22,579 bases of DNA, taken from NCBI GenBank assembly GCA_946061345.1, contig CAMGRA010000006.1, positions 1 through 22,579 of the forward strand, in the 5' to 3' direction. A program made the position numbers and the translations under genes. This stretch comes from an uncultured Clostridia bacterium. Its GTDB lineage: Bacteria > Bacillota > Clostridia > Oscillospirales > Oscillospiraceae. Of this stretch, positions 1 to 7,655 are shown in pieces. Position 1 is the first letter of the stretch. Every line of letters starts with the position of its first letter. Below the pieces are notes generated by a model. It ran no database searches. It had not been told where the DNA came from and saw only the letters and a program-made list of their open reading frames with translations.

Positions 1-544
1 TTTTTATGATTTTCTTGCAGGAATCCCATAAAAATTGCGTGCTTGTCGTCTGAGACACCATCGTTACGGGCAGATAACGGTGTTCCGGTGACAAATTCAG
101 CCAATTTTCCAGCGCTTCTGCGTCGGGAAAGACCAAGGGATGCTCGCACCAACCGGCAATGGCCTCAACCTCAGGATGGGTCGGCGTACCGATGATGATG
201 GGCTGCCGACCGGCAGCTTCCGCTTTTGCGACCAGACCATGGATTCGCTTGACTGAGGGACAGGTGGCATCGATGACCTCCACATCCATTTGCTGCAGCA
301 CCTCATAGATCCTGCGTGGTATCCCGTGGGAGCGGATGACCACGGTGCTTCCCACCGGGATCTCATCGAGGGTCGTGACGACCCGGACGCCCTGGGCATC
401 AAAGCGCCCCACCAGGTGGCGGTTGTGGGCAATGGGGCCGAGGGTCACGGTGGGCTTCCCGGAGGCAATGGCCTCCTCCACCAAATCCACGGCCCGGTTG
501 ACGCCATAACAAAAGCCGGCGGTCTTTGCAAGTCGGATATTCAC
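1..544 (-). CDS. ispH: 4-hydroxy-3-methylbut-2-enyl diphosphate reductase, N-terminal 181 residues (runs off left edge)
   Basis: IspH is the last enzyme of the MEP isoprenoid pathway. It reduces HMBPP to IPP and DMAPP with a cytosolic [4Fe-4S] cluster. My translation from a GTG at 544 begins MNIRLAKTAGFCYGVNRAVD. It contains two of the three cluster cysteines, C12 (in GFCYGV) and C95 (in DATCP). It also has the family histidines H40 (GPIAHN), H73 (RSHG) and H123 with E125 (THPEVE), and the SQTT motif at 164-167. The third cysteine would lie beyond the window edge. The GTG overlaps the plsC stop as GTGA (544-541), and GGGAG lies 7 bases upstream, so the start is well supported. It is the third gene of cmk-plsC-ispH. 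In many Clostridia IspH is fused to ribosomal protein S1 domains; the window ends too early to tell here. Confidence 0.96.
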   Translation of the reverse strand, partial: MNIRLAKTAGFCYGVNRAVDLVEEAIASGKPTVTLGPIAHNRHLVGRFDAQGVRVVTTLDEIPVGSTVVIRSHGIPRRIYEVLQQMDVEVIDATCPSVKRIHGLVAKAEAAGRQPIIIGTPTHPEVEAIAGWCEHPLVFPDAEALENWLNLSPEHRYLPVTMVSQTTSTQFLWDSCKKIIK

Positions 545-1146
545 TGCGTTTCTCCCAGACTGTAGATTTTTTGAAGCAATTCCGCTGAGAGCTGCACCAG
601 TTCCTCCGGGGTTGCCTTGCTGCCCGCCGTTTCGGGCAAATAGGGCGTGCCAAATGTGAGGTGGATGGGGCGGAACAGCTTCTTTTCCTTGGTCAGATAG
701 ACCGGAAGTACGGGAACGCCGCTGCGGGTAGCGATCAGGATGGCACCGCTGTGTGGCTCTGACTTCTTTCCCTTACGAATACGGGTCCCCTCCGGGAAAA
801 TCACCAGCTTGTCCCCATCCCGCACGGTTTTCATCGCAGTCTTGATGGCACCAATGTCGTTAGACGCGCGGTCGACGGGAAAAGCACCCAGCTTACGATA
901 AAGCCACCCCAGAACCGGCAGCTCCAAAAGCTCTTTCTTCGCCATCGTGCGCGGCAGATTCTCCAGATTTGCACCGACGATCACCCAAATGGGATCAGAA
1001 AAGGAACTGTGGTTACAGCAGAAGATCACGGGGCCGTCGGGAATATTCTCCCTGCCTGTTACGCGGACAACGGGATGCCCCACGTGCATAATGCCCCATA
1101 TAAAGGCACGGATAATGCGGTAAGTACGGTGAGAAAACATTTTCAT
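541..1146 (-). CDS. plsC: 1-acyl-sn-glycerol-3-phosphate acyltransferase (PlsC family)
   Basis: This enzyme transfers an acyl group to lysophosphatidic acid to make phosphatidic acid at the inner face of the membrane. The 201-residue protein has the acyltransferase motif I H46-SSFS-D51 (within CNHSSFSD). It also has the FPVDR block at 89-93 and motif III FPEGTR at 117-122. A short hydrophobic N-terminal stretch (about residues 10-22) fits membrane association. The length is typical of the compact Gram-positive family. The ATG overlaps the cmk stop as ATGA (1146-1143), so translation is probably coupled; the upstream Shine-Dalgarno (AGAAG) is weak. A second in-frame ATG lies two codons in. Substrate specificity cannot be read from the sequence. 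Confidence 0.93.
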   Translation of the reverse strand: MKMFSHRTYRIIRAFIWGIMHVGHPVVRVTGRENIPDGPVIFCCNHSSFSDPIWVIVGANLENLPRTMAKKELLELPVLGWLYRKLGAFPVDRASNDIGAIKTAMKTVRDGDKLVIFPEGTRIRKGKKSEPHSGAILIATRSGVPVLPVYLTKEKKLFRPIHLTFGTPYLPETAGSKATPEELVQLSAELLQKIYSLGETQ

Positions 1147-1823
1147 AGCCCGATCTTCTTTCGGATAAGATTCAAAATTGCGTCGACACTCTCTTCCAAG
1201 CTCAGATTGGAGGTGTCCAGCAAAACCGCATCGTCGGCCTGTCGCAGGGGCGCTGTTTTGCGGTGGGAGTCGCGGTAGTCGCGCTCCTTGATGTCCTGCA
1301 GGACCTCTTCAAAGGTCAAGGTTCGGTTTTGCGCCTGCAACTCCAGCAGGCGGCGTTTTGCGCGGACCTCCGGCGATGCAGATAGAAATATCTTTACATC
1401 CGCATCCGGCAGCACCACGGTGCCGATATCCCGGCCATCCATAATGACGCTGTGGATCCTGGCGGCATTCCGCTGGGTCTCCATAAGGAAGTCCCGCACC
1501 ACGGGCAGCGCCGCGACCTTAGAAGCGCCGTCAGAAATCTCAGGCTTTCGTATCTCTGTTGTCACATCACTGCCGTTAAGAAGCATATGCTGTACGCCCT
1601 CCTGCCAGGAAAGCTCCAGTTTTAACTCCGGCAACAGCGCGGCGACGGCATCTCCGTCCTCCGGCATAATACCCCTGGACAGGGTAGCATAGGCTACCGT
1701 ACGGTAAATGGCACCGGTGTCCACATATACAAAGTTCAGCGCTTGTGCGGCGCGGCGGGCCATGGTGCTTTTCCCGGCACCGGCCGGACCGTCGATAGCA
1801 ACGCTGTAACATCTCTGATTCAT
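1143..1823 (-). CDS. cmk: cytidylate kinase
   Basis: Cytidylate kinase phosphorylates CMP and dCMP with ATP, feeding CTP and dCTP pools. The 226-residue protein carries the P-loop GPAGAGKST (12-20), the substrate-side block YVDTGAIYRT (33-42) and the conserved DGRDIGT motif (129-135). The length matches bacterial Cmk. The ATG at 1823 has AGGAG 7 bases upstream. It is the first gene of cmk-plsC-ispH, and the preceding 128-base gap holds a likely extended -10 promoter. The cmk-plsC-ispH order is a recurrent Clostridia arrangement (established knowledge). Confidence 0.97.
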   Translation of the reverse strand: MNQRCYSVAIDGPAGAGKSTMARRAAQALNFVYVDTGAIYRTVAYATLSRGIMPEDGDAVAALLPELKLELSWQEGVQHMLLNGSDVTTEIRKPEISDGASKVAALPVVRDFLMETQRNAARIHSVIMDGRDIGTVVLPDADVKIFLSASPEVRAKRRLLELQAQNRTLTFEEVLQDIKERDYRDSHRKTAPLRQADDAVLLDTSNLSLEESVDAILNLIRKKIGL

Positions 1824-1880
1824 AGCAAGCTCCTATTTGGTGCCGTTCATAATCCGCCTTGAAAAAACAACGTTTGCCTC

Positions 1881-1909
1881 ATTATGGCACTGCCGGCACG
1901 AATTGAAAA
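1881..1909 (-). promoter_or_regulatory. probable extended -10 promoter for cmk-plsC-ispH
   Basis: On the minus strand, CATAAT (1886-1881) is directly preceded by TGC (1889-1887), which makes an extended -10 element. The -35 position at 17-base spacing is TTTTCA (1909-1904), a poor match. The expected transcript would start near 1874, leaving about a 50-base leader before the cmk ATG at 1823. No convincing terminator is seen after the flavoprotein gene that precedes it, so read-through is also possible. Confidence 0.45.
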
Positions 1910-1921
1910 GGTGATTCAATT
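1901..1921. repeat. 7-7-7 inverted repeat, possible operator over the cmk -35 region
   Basis: AATTGAA (1901-1907) and TTCAATT (1915-1921) are perfect inverted 7-base arms with a 7-base centre. The repeat overlaps the -35 position of the candidate cmk promoter. Its size and placement suit a dimeric repressor, but I do not recognise the motif and nothing else ties it to a regulator. Confidence 0.35.
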
Positions 1922-1951
1922 GATAACAATAAAAATAACATAACTTAATTA

Positions 1952-3217
1952 TTATACCGTTTCTTCCCCGGAATTGCAAGCGTTTTCTTGAACGGCGGCA
2001 GCCGCCGCATAGGCCGTCGACCAGGCGATCTGCAGATTGAAGCCGCCTGTATAGGCGTCGCAGTCCAGCAGCTCCCCGGCAAAATACAGGCCAGAGACCA
2101 GTTTGGATTCCATGGTCTTGGGATCGACCTCTTTCACCTGAACGCCGCCTCGTGTGATGATGGCCTCCTCCACCGGACGGGTGCCCGAAATAGGGATCGG
2201 AAAACGCTTGGTCTGCACCAACAGGTCGCGGCGCTGCTGCTTGGTCAGGCAGTTTGCCTGCATGGCCGGGTCGATCTCACAGCGGCGAAGGATCACGGGG
2301 ATCATCGAGTGGGGAAACAGGTCCGCCAGGGCGTTTTCCATGGAACGGTTGGCATACTGCGACAAATCGCGCAGGAGGCGGCTGTCCAGCTTTGCCTCGT
2401 CCAGAGCCGGTTTCAGGTCCAGCAAAACGGTGTAGCGCTCCCCTGCCTTAAAATGTGCCGAGGCCGACAGTGCCATGGGCCCCGAGATGCCGAAATGGGT
2501 AAACAGCAGTTCGCCAAAGTCCCGGTAGACGGTCTTTCCCTTGCTGTCCAGGAGGCGAAGCTCCGTGTTGCGCAGGGACAGGCCCTGCATCAGTGCGCAG
2601 TCGCTGTCACTTTCCAGAGGCACGAGAGAACCTGTGGGCGGGATGACCGTGTGACCGACACTCCGGGCCAGAGCATAGCCGTCGCCGGTGGAGCCGGTCA
2701 GCGGATAGGAGGCACCGCCAGTACACAGGATCACCCGGCGGCAGGAAATGACCCCCCGGTCGGTCTTCACCCCGGCAATGTGTCCCTCCTGCATGAAAAA
2801 TCCTGTGACCGCAGCCTGCCGACGCTCCACCTTGTAACGCCTGAGGCACCGCTCCAAAACAGCGATCACGTCGGCAGAGCGGTCAGAAACAGGAAAAACT
2901 CGGTTACCCCGCTCGATTTTCAGCGGGCAGCCGTTTTCTTCAAAGAACGCCATCACCCGCTCCGGCGGGAAGCCGTAGACACTGCTGTAAAGGAAGCGCG
3001 GGTTGCGCGGCACGTTCTTCAGCACCTCCTCGGCAGAGCAGGCGTTGGTCACATTGCAGCGGCCCTTTCCTGTGATGGCCAGCTTTTTCCCAAGCCGGTC
3101 GTTTTTTTCCACCAGCAGAACCCGCAGACCGCTTTTCGCGCACTGAACGGCGGCGAACATTCCGGCAGCGCCCCCGCCGATGACGGCAACGTCATTCATC
3201 ATCTGTTTCATAGACAT
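1952..3217 (-). CDS. HI0933/YhiN-family NAD(P)/FAD-dependent flavoprotein
   Basis: This is a flavoprotein of the HI0933 family, annotated elsewhere as an aminoacetone-oxidase-like FAD-binding enzyme. The physiological substrate is not established. The protein is about 421 residues. It has an N-terminal Rossmann FAD site, VIGGGAAG (12-19), then VEKNDRLGKK and the family signature GKGRCNVTN (50-58). A C-terminal block with GELLDCDAYTGGFNLQ completes the FAD fold. Length and motif order are normal. The start is uncertain. The ATG at 3217 lies 26 bases inside the upstream regulator gene with GGAGG 18 bases away, and ATGs at 3211, 3202 and 3199 are also possible. The overlap suggests translational coupling to the RpiR-type gene. 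About 128 bases separate it from cmk. Confidence 0.9.
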   Translation of the reverse strand: MSMKQMMNDVAVIGGGAAGMFAAVQCAKSGLRVLLVEKNDRLGKKLAITGKGRCNVTNACSAEEVLKNVPRNPRFLYSSVYGFPPERVMAFFEENGCPLKIERGNRVFPVSDRSADVIAVLERCLRRYKVERRQAAVTGFFMQEGHIAGVKTDRGVISCRRVILCTGGASYPLTGSTGDGYALARSVGHTVIPPTGSLVPLESDSDCALMQGLSLRNTELRLLDSKGKTVYRDFGELLFTHFGISGPMALSASAHFKAGERYTVLLDLKPALDEAKLDSRLLRDLSQYANRSMENALADLFPHSMIPVILRRCEIDPAMQANCLTKQQRRDLLVQTKRFPIPISGTRPVEEAIITRGGVQVKEVDPKTMESKLVSGLYFAGELLDCDAYTGGFNLQIAWSTAYAAAAAVQENACNSGEETV

Positions 3218-4055
3218 GATACAGGTCCCAGATCTCCTCCAATTTATTGAACAGCAGTGTGGTTTCCAGCTTCCTGCGCTCGGCTACGGCGACGATCAGG
3301 GCATTGATGACGCTCATGGGGGCGATCAGGGAATCCACCAGAGAGACCATATCGCTCTTGGCCTCCAATAGAAAATCAGTATGCGCAGCAAGCGGAGAGG
3401 CAGCGCAATCCGTCAATGCGACGGTCTTTGCTCCGGCGTTATGGCCGTACTTCATGGCCTGCACGGCGACGGAGGAATAGCGTGGAAAGCTGATACCCAC
3501 CAACGCGTCCCTGGGTGAAATGCGGGCAATCTGTTCAAAAACCTCGCTGGCGGAGGCGGACGTGATAAGGCGCACGTCCTCGAACATATATTTCAGATAA
3601 AAGCAGAGAAAGGACGACAGGGCGGAAGAGGAACGCACACCGAGAATATAAATGGTGTGGGCGTTTAGCAGGGCCTCCACCGCGCCTGCAAAGGCGTCGC
3701 GGTCGATCTTCTCGCCGGTGGTACGAATGCGCTCCATATCTGCCTGCAGCACAGAGTTCAGCACATCCTCCTGGCGCAGCCGCTTGGTCCCAAGTTCCAT
3801 TCTCTGCACCGAGGTCAAGCGGTTGAGGACCATGCCCTGCAGGGCTTTCTGCATTTCCGGGTAGCCGTCGTAGCCAAGCTGGGTAGCAAAGCGTACCACT
3901 GTCGATTCCGACACCTGAACGCTCTTGCCAAGTTCCCGGGCCGTCTGGAAAGCGGCCTTATCGTAAGATTCAAGAATATAGGCAGCGATCCGCCGCTGCC
4001 CCTTGGAAAAGGAGTTCATTTTATTCTGAATACAGGCCAATATATCAGCAGTCAT
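3192..4055 (-). CDS. MurR/RpiR-family transcriptional regulator (HTH + SIS)
   Basis: This is a sugar-phosphate-responsive regulator by family. The 287-residue protein has an N-terminal RpiR helix-turn-helix, with the recognition region around residues 37-66 (KSVQVSESTVVRFATQLGYD). A SIS sugar-isomerase domain covers about 128-250 and contains ILGVRSSSA and a serine-rich ligand loop. The ligand is unknown; in characterised members it is a phosphosugar such as N-acetylmuramic acid 6-phosphate. The ATG overlaps the rluB stop by one base (TAATG), and AAGGAGG lies 7 bases upstream. No sugar-utilisation gene is adjacent, so its targets may lie elsewhere or be envelope-related; that is an inference. 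Confidence 0.93.
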   Translation of the reverse strand: MTADILACIQNKMNSFSKGQRRIAAYILESYDKAAFQTARELGKSVQVSESTVVRFATQLGYDGYPEMQKALQGMVLNRLTSVQRMELGTKRLRQEDVLNSVLQADMERIRTTGEKIDRDAFAGAVEALLNAHTIYILGVRSSSALSSFLCFYLKYMFEDVRLITSASASEVFEQIARISPRDALVGISFPRYSSVAVQAMKYGHNAGAKTVALTDCAASPLAAHTDFLLEAKSDMVSLVDSLIAPMSVINALIVAVAERRKLETTLLFNKLEEIWDLYHVYETDDE

Positions 4056-4765
4056 TATGTACCCTCCTTATACAGCGCATCGCGTTCCTCCCCGGTCAGG
4101 AAGCGCCACTTCCCTACCGGCAGGTCACCAAGGGTCAGGGAGCCTTCCCTGACGCGGCACAGCCGCAGCACCGTCAGCCGCGCCTGCTCACACATACGGC
4201 GGATCTGACGGTTTCGTCCCTCATGGATCACGATTTCAAAAGTTGCCTTGTCCTTGCCGCTTCGCAGGAGCCGCACCTGCGGCGGACGGATCGCCCGTCC
4301 GTCGAGGACGATGGGGCGGGAAAGAAGCCGCTCCGCGTGTTCCAGATCGCCCCGCACCGTAACCTCATAGGCCTTTTCCACGCTGTGGCGCGGATGCATC
4401 AGGCGGTTGGCCAAATCCCCGTCATTGGTAAAGAGCAGCAGGCCCTCCGAGGCGTAATCCAGCCGTCCCACAGGGTAGACCCGGCAGCCGCAGTCGATGA
4501 GAGAAGCTGCCGTTTTCCGACCCAATTCGTCGGAAAGAGTAGTCACATAGCCCCGGGGCTTATAAAGCATCAGTACGACCGTCTCTGCCCTGGCAGGAAG
4601 CGGTTTGCCGTCGACGGTGATACGGTCGCAGGCGGCGTCGGCGCTGTCACCGAGGGCCGCTCTGCTGCCGTTGACAAAGACGCGGCCCTCAGAAAGCAGC
4701 TTCTCCGCACCGCGCCGGGAGGTAAGGCCGTGGACAGACAATATTTTTTGCAGTCGTTCCCGCAT
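4055..4765 (-). CDS. rluB: RsuA/RluB-family rRNA pseudouridine synthase
   Basis: The protein isomerises a specific uridine to pseudouridine in ribosomal RNA. It is 236 residues long. An N-terminal S4 RNA-binding domain (about 1-60, RLQKILSVHGLTSRRGAEKL) is followed by the catalytic domain, with YKPRGYVTT at 68-76. The active-site motif GRLDYASEGLLL (100-111) contains the catalytic aspartate D103. By family and by its place after scpAB and the carboxypeptidase it resembles RluB (23S rRNA) rather than RsuA, but the sequence alone cannot fix the target uridine. The ATG at 4765 has AGGAGG 6 bases upstream and lies inside the end of the carboxypeptidase frame (77-base overlap). Confidence 0.93.
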   Translation of the reverse strand: MRERLQKILSVHGLTSRRGAEKLLSEGRVFVNGSRAALGDSADAACDRITVDGKPLPARAETVVLMLYKPRGYVTTLSDELGRKTAASLIDCGCRVYPVGRLDYASEGLLLFTNDGDLANRLMHPRHSVEKAYEVTVRGDLEHAERLLSRPIVLDGRAIRPPQVRLLRSGKDKATFEIVIHEGRNRQIRRMCEQARLTVLRLCRVREGSLTLGDLPVGKWRFLTGEERDALYKEGT

Positions 4766-5810
4766 GGGCTTCCTCCTGTTCTCCCCAATTCAGGGGCAAA
4801 AATCCGATCCGGCGCGTACCGATATAGACGGCGGCACTCCCGGCCGGCCTTCCGGGCAAGCCAGCGCAGAAAGCATAGCGCGGCGACAAAATAGCCACCC
4901 GGACCTCCTCGTTTTCGCAGGCGGGATAGGAAATGTCGACAGCGGCGGTCAGGGTTGCACGGGTGCCGTCCACCAGCTCCACCCAGCCCACTTCCTCTCC
5001 TGCACGGATGAGGAACCGGTCCTCATACTGGGAAAAGCCGTAGTCGTAGAGCAGCGCATGGTCGTTCCAGTCGTTGCCGTCGTTGATGGTGACGGCGATG
5101 AGCCGCCGTCCGTTTCGTTCCACAGCGCTGACCAGAATACGCCCCGCCGCACGGGTGTAGCCGGTTTTCACGCCGATAGTGCCGTCCAGCGACCACAGCA
5201 GCCGGTTGTGATTGCTCAGCCTGCGATGTCCAATGGTAATGGTTTTGGTGGAAACGATCTTCTCAAAGTCCGGATTCTGTAGGGCGTACTGGGTCAGATG
5301 GGCAAGATCCGCCGCAGAGGAATGATGGTTTTCACCGTCCAGGCCGTTGGGGTTTTCAAAGTGGGTCTGGTGCAGCGACAGTTCCTGGGCCTTAAGATTC
5401 ATCAGGTCGACGAACTCCGGCACGCTGTCCGAACAGGCCAGGGCCAGGGCTACGGCTGCATCGTTGCCCGATTGGAGCATCATACAGTAAAGCAGCTCTT
5501 CAATCGTCAGCTTCTCACCCGGCTTGAGATAAACCGAGGAGCCTTCGATGCCCGTCGCCTCCGGGGGAATTTCGTAGACCGCATTTAAGTCGCAGTGCTC
5601 CAGCACCACCACCGCCGTCATGATCTTCGTAGTGCTGGCGATCAGGCTCTCCTGATTTGCGTTGTTGGCGTATAGAATTCTGCCCGTGTCAGCATCGATC
5701 AGGATCGAGCAAGCAGCGCAAATTTCAGGCGCGGCAGAGACACCGGACAGGAAAAGGACGGTAGCAACCAAGGCAGCCGCCGTCCTGAAAAGCCAATTCC
5801 TCATTTTCAT
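4689..5810 (-). CDS. D-alanyl-D-alanine carboxypeptidase, peptidase S11
   Basis: This exported low-molecular-weight penicillin-binding protein trims the terminal D-Ala from peptidoglycan stem peptides. Counting from the ATG at 5810 (373 residues), a signal peptide ends near GVSA/APE (about residue 27). The serine-acyltransferase triad is complete: S59-TT-K62 (within IASTTKIMT), S114-G-N116 and K215-T-G217. A partial C-terminal beta domain follows and ends in VYIGTRRIGFLPL. The usual C-terminal amphipathic or membrane anchor is not visible. The last 77 bases overlap rluB and encode residues that do not look like the family, so the true C-terminus may be earlier (see finding). GTG at 5813 and ATG at 5804 are alternative starts, and none has a strong Shine-Dalgarno. 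Bacillus dacB occupies the same neighbourhood, so a sporulation or envelope role is plausible. Confidence 0.92.
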   Translation of the reverse strand: MKMRNWLFRTAAALVATVLFLSGVSAAPEICAACSILIDADTGRILYANNANQESLIASTTKIMTAVVVLEHCDLNAVYEIPPEATGIEGSSVYLKPGEKLTIEELLYCMMLQSGNDAAVALALACSDSVPEFVDLMNLKAQELSLHQTHFENPNGLDGENHHSSAADLAHLTQYALQNPDFEKIVSTKTITIGHRRLSNHNRLLWSLDGTIGVKTGYTRAAGRILVSAVERNGRRLIAVTINDGNDWNDHALLYDYGFSQYEDRFLIRAGEEVGWVELVDGTRATLTAAVDISYPACENEEVRVAILSPRYAFCAGLPGRPAGSAAVYIGTRRIGFLPLNWGEQEEAHAGTTAKNIVCPRPYLPARCGEAAF

Positions 5811-5851
5811 CACCGCAGTTAGGCTGTGCCGCGGCGATAAAAATACCCTTG

Positions 5852-6244
5852 TTAAATTTCGGAAATTTCCGCTTTTTTCGCCGAGATCAGCGCGGAGATC
5901 TTGTCCACAAGACCGGGAAGCTGCTCGATGACCCGTTCGGCAGCGTTAGAGGCCGGCTCGTCGATGGGCAGAAGGCGGACGCGATCGCCCTGAATGATGA
6001 TGAGGGCAACAGGCGTGATCTTGACGCCGCAGCCTGCACCGCCTGCAAAGCTGCCGTTCAGGTCAGCCGACTTGGCGGCCATATCGCTGCCGCCGGAAGC
6101 CAGCGCAAAGCTGACCTTCGACACAGGGATCAGGGTCACGCCCTCAGCTGCCTGGATCGGCGCGCCGATGACCGTGTTGGCATCTACCATTTCCCGAACC
6201 TTTGCCATGGAGGCGCTAAGGACTTCGGATACATTTTTACTCAT
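5852..6244 (-). CDS. ytfJ: YtfJ/GerW family spore-associated protein
   Basis: YtfJ family proteins are found across endospore formers, and GerW is linked to spore germination in Bacillus. The biochemical role is unclear. The 130-residue protein begins MSKNVSEVLS. It carries the family core VIGAPIQAAEGVTLIPVSKV (25-44), the glycine-rich FALASGGSD and FAGGAGCGVKITPVA segments, and a C-terminal helix. I chose the ATG at 6244 because the family N-terminus starts there and GGAGG lies 9 bases upstream. A longer open frame to 6427 merely reads the scpB 3' end out of frame. It overlaps scpB by 8 bases and precedes the carboxypeptidase by about 40. Its presence is the main hint that this organism makes spores. 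Confidence 0.92.
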   Translation of the reverse strand: MSKNVSEVLSASMAKVREMVDANTVIGAPIQAAEGVTLIPVSKVSFALASGGSDMAAKSADLNGSFAGGAGCGVKITPVALIIIQGDRVRLLPIDEPASNAAERVIEQLPGLVDKISALISAKKAEISEI

Positions 6245-6839
6245 GTTCGGTTTCCTCCGTTTCCGTCGTTTCGGGTGTTTCTTCGGGTTCGTGCGTTTCG
6301 TTGACAGGCAGCTCCTTTTTGCCGAACTGCATTTTTTCGATCTCCGGCAGCTCGTCCAGGGATTCCAGGCCAAAGGTACGCAGAAAATCCGGCGTTGTAC
6401 GGTAGAGAATGGGTCTGCCGGGGACATTCAGGCGTCCGCACTCCTCGATGAGGTGCTTATTGAGCAGGGCACCGACAGAATAAGAGCTGTCCACGCCGCG
6501 GATCTGCTCTACATAGGCCTTCGTGGCGGGCTGATAATAGGCGATGATGGTCAGCGTCTCCAACTGAGAGGCCGACAGCTTGGGCGGCTTGCGGGTCTCC
6601 AGGGCCTTGGTGATGTAGCCCGACATCTCCGTGGAGGAGCACATCTGATAGGCGTTTTCCAGTCTTACCACGCGGATGCCACGGCGCTCAAAAGCAAGGC
6701 GGTCCATCAGGGCCTTTGCCACCGCCTCGACCTCATCGGGGTCACACTCGGCGGCCATGGCAAGGCGCGCGGCCTCCACCGGCTCTCCAGCGGCGAAGAG
6801 GATCGCCTCAATGATACGTTCTAATTCAGTCCTATCCAT
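6237..6839 (-). CDS. scpB: segregation and condensation protein B
   Basis: ScpB is a winged-helix partner of ScpA and Smc in the condensin-like complex that compacts and segregates the chromosome. The 200-residue protein has the expected tandem winged-helix content. IIEAILFAAGEPV lies at the N-terminus, and the conserved LETLTIIAYYQPATKAYVEQIRGVDSSY and GRLNVPGRPILYRTTPDFL blocks follow. The last roughly 20 residues are an unusual glutamate/threonine-rich acidic tail (ETPETTETEETEHE), probably disordered. The DNA for this tail also supplies the ytfJ ribosome binding site. The ATG at 6839 overlaps the scpA stop by 8 bases, with GGAG 7 bases upstream. Confidence 0.96.
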   Translation of the reverse strand: MDRTELERIIEAILFAAGEPVEAARLAMAAECDPDEVEAVAKALMDRLAFERRGIRVVRLENAYQMCSSTEMSGYITKALETRKPPKLSASQLETLTIIAYYQPATKAYVEQIRGVDSSYSVGALLNKHLIEECGRLNVPGRPILYRTTPDFLRTFGLESLDELPEIEKMQFGKKELPVNETHEPEETPETTETEETEHE

Positions 6840-7626
6840 CCAAAGACTCCATTTCTTCCTCCGGCAGCTTGCAGAAGCGCACGTCCATCTCGTCCCCGTC
6901 GCCGTCGAGCTCGATGGAGCGCAGACGGCACAGCTCCAAAACCGCCAGGAAGGTCGCTACGATCTCGCTGCGGGAACGGCTGCCGCGAAACAGACTTTTG
7001 AACTTCTCCACACCCCGCATCACCAGCCGTTTGAGAAGCTGCTTCGCCTTTTTTGTCACGGGATAAGGCTCCGCGCCGACAATGCCCTGAAAATTGGTCA
7101 CGGGCGGGGGCATCCGCCGTTCGCTGCGCTCGGCAATGTCGGAAAAAGCCCGCAGCAGGTCCTCCGCGTCATGCTGATAGCGGTAGGTGGTATCCACCTG
7201 GTACGGCTCCGGCTGCTTGACAAAGGAATTGCAGCCGAATTCGTTGCGCGGCTCCAGAAAGGCCGCCGCCTTGTGGATCTGCTCCAACGCATCAGCGCGC
7301 TGACGTTCCTCCAGGGAATGAATCAGCAGCTCCATCTCCGACATGGCCTCCTCGCGCTCGGCGGCGGAGAGAAGCATTTTCGTCTTTATGAGCATCAGAT
7401 GGGAGGCCATGGCGATAAATTCACTGGCGATCTCCATATCCAGCCGCTTCATTTCCTCCAGATAGGCAAGATACTGCTCCGTGATGGACGTGATACTCAC
7501 CGACTGGATCTCTATTTTGTTTTTACTCAGCAGGAGCAATATCACATCCAGCGGGCCGTCAAAGTCCGCCGGCAGAGCGTCCTGCGTCCGCATTACGCCG
7601 GGAAGGTGGTATTTCGGTTCATCCAT
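6832..7626 (-). CDS. scpA: segregation and condensation protein A
   Basis: ScpA is the kleisin subunit that bridges Smc heads and binds ScpB. The 264-residue protein shows the family N-terminal signature F22-DGPLD-27 followed by a leucine-rich helix, then LEEMKRLDMEIASEFIAMASHLMLIKTKMLL. A C-terminal winged-helix region (AVLELCRLRSIEL) completes it. The length is close to the usual 240-270. The ATG at 7626 has GAGG 6 bases upstream. It is the first gene of scpA-scpB-ytfJ-dac-rluB and has a good promoter directly upstream, so this is probably where the operon transcript begins. Confidence 0.96.
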   Translation of the reverse strand: MDEPKYHLPGVMRTQDALPADFDGPLDVILLLLSKNKIEIQSVSITSITEQYLAYLEEMKRLDMEIASEFIAMASHLMLIKTKMLLSAAEREEAMSEMELLIHSLEERQRADALEQIHKAAAFLEPRNEFGCNSFVKQPEPYQVDTTYRYQHDAEDLLRAFSDIAERSERRMPPPVTNFQGIVGAEPYPVTKKAKQLLKRLVMRGVEKFKSLFRGSRSRSEIVATFLAVLELCRLRSIELDGDGDEMDVRFCKLPEEEMESLDG

Positions 7627-7655
7627 GTTCAGCCTCGAAGTTGTTTATCTAAATT

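Noticed and set aside
5852..6427. Longer 191-residue form of ytfJ
   Set aside because: The extra N-terminus (rich in Lys, Arg and Ser) is scpB sequence read out of frame. The family start and GGAGG point to 6244.
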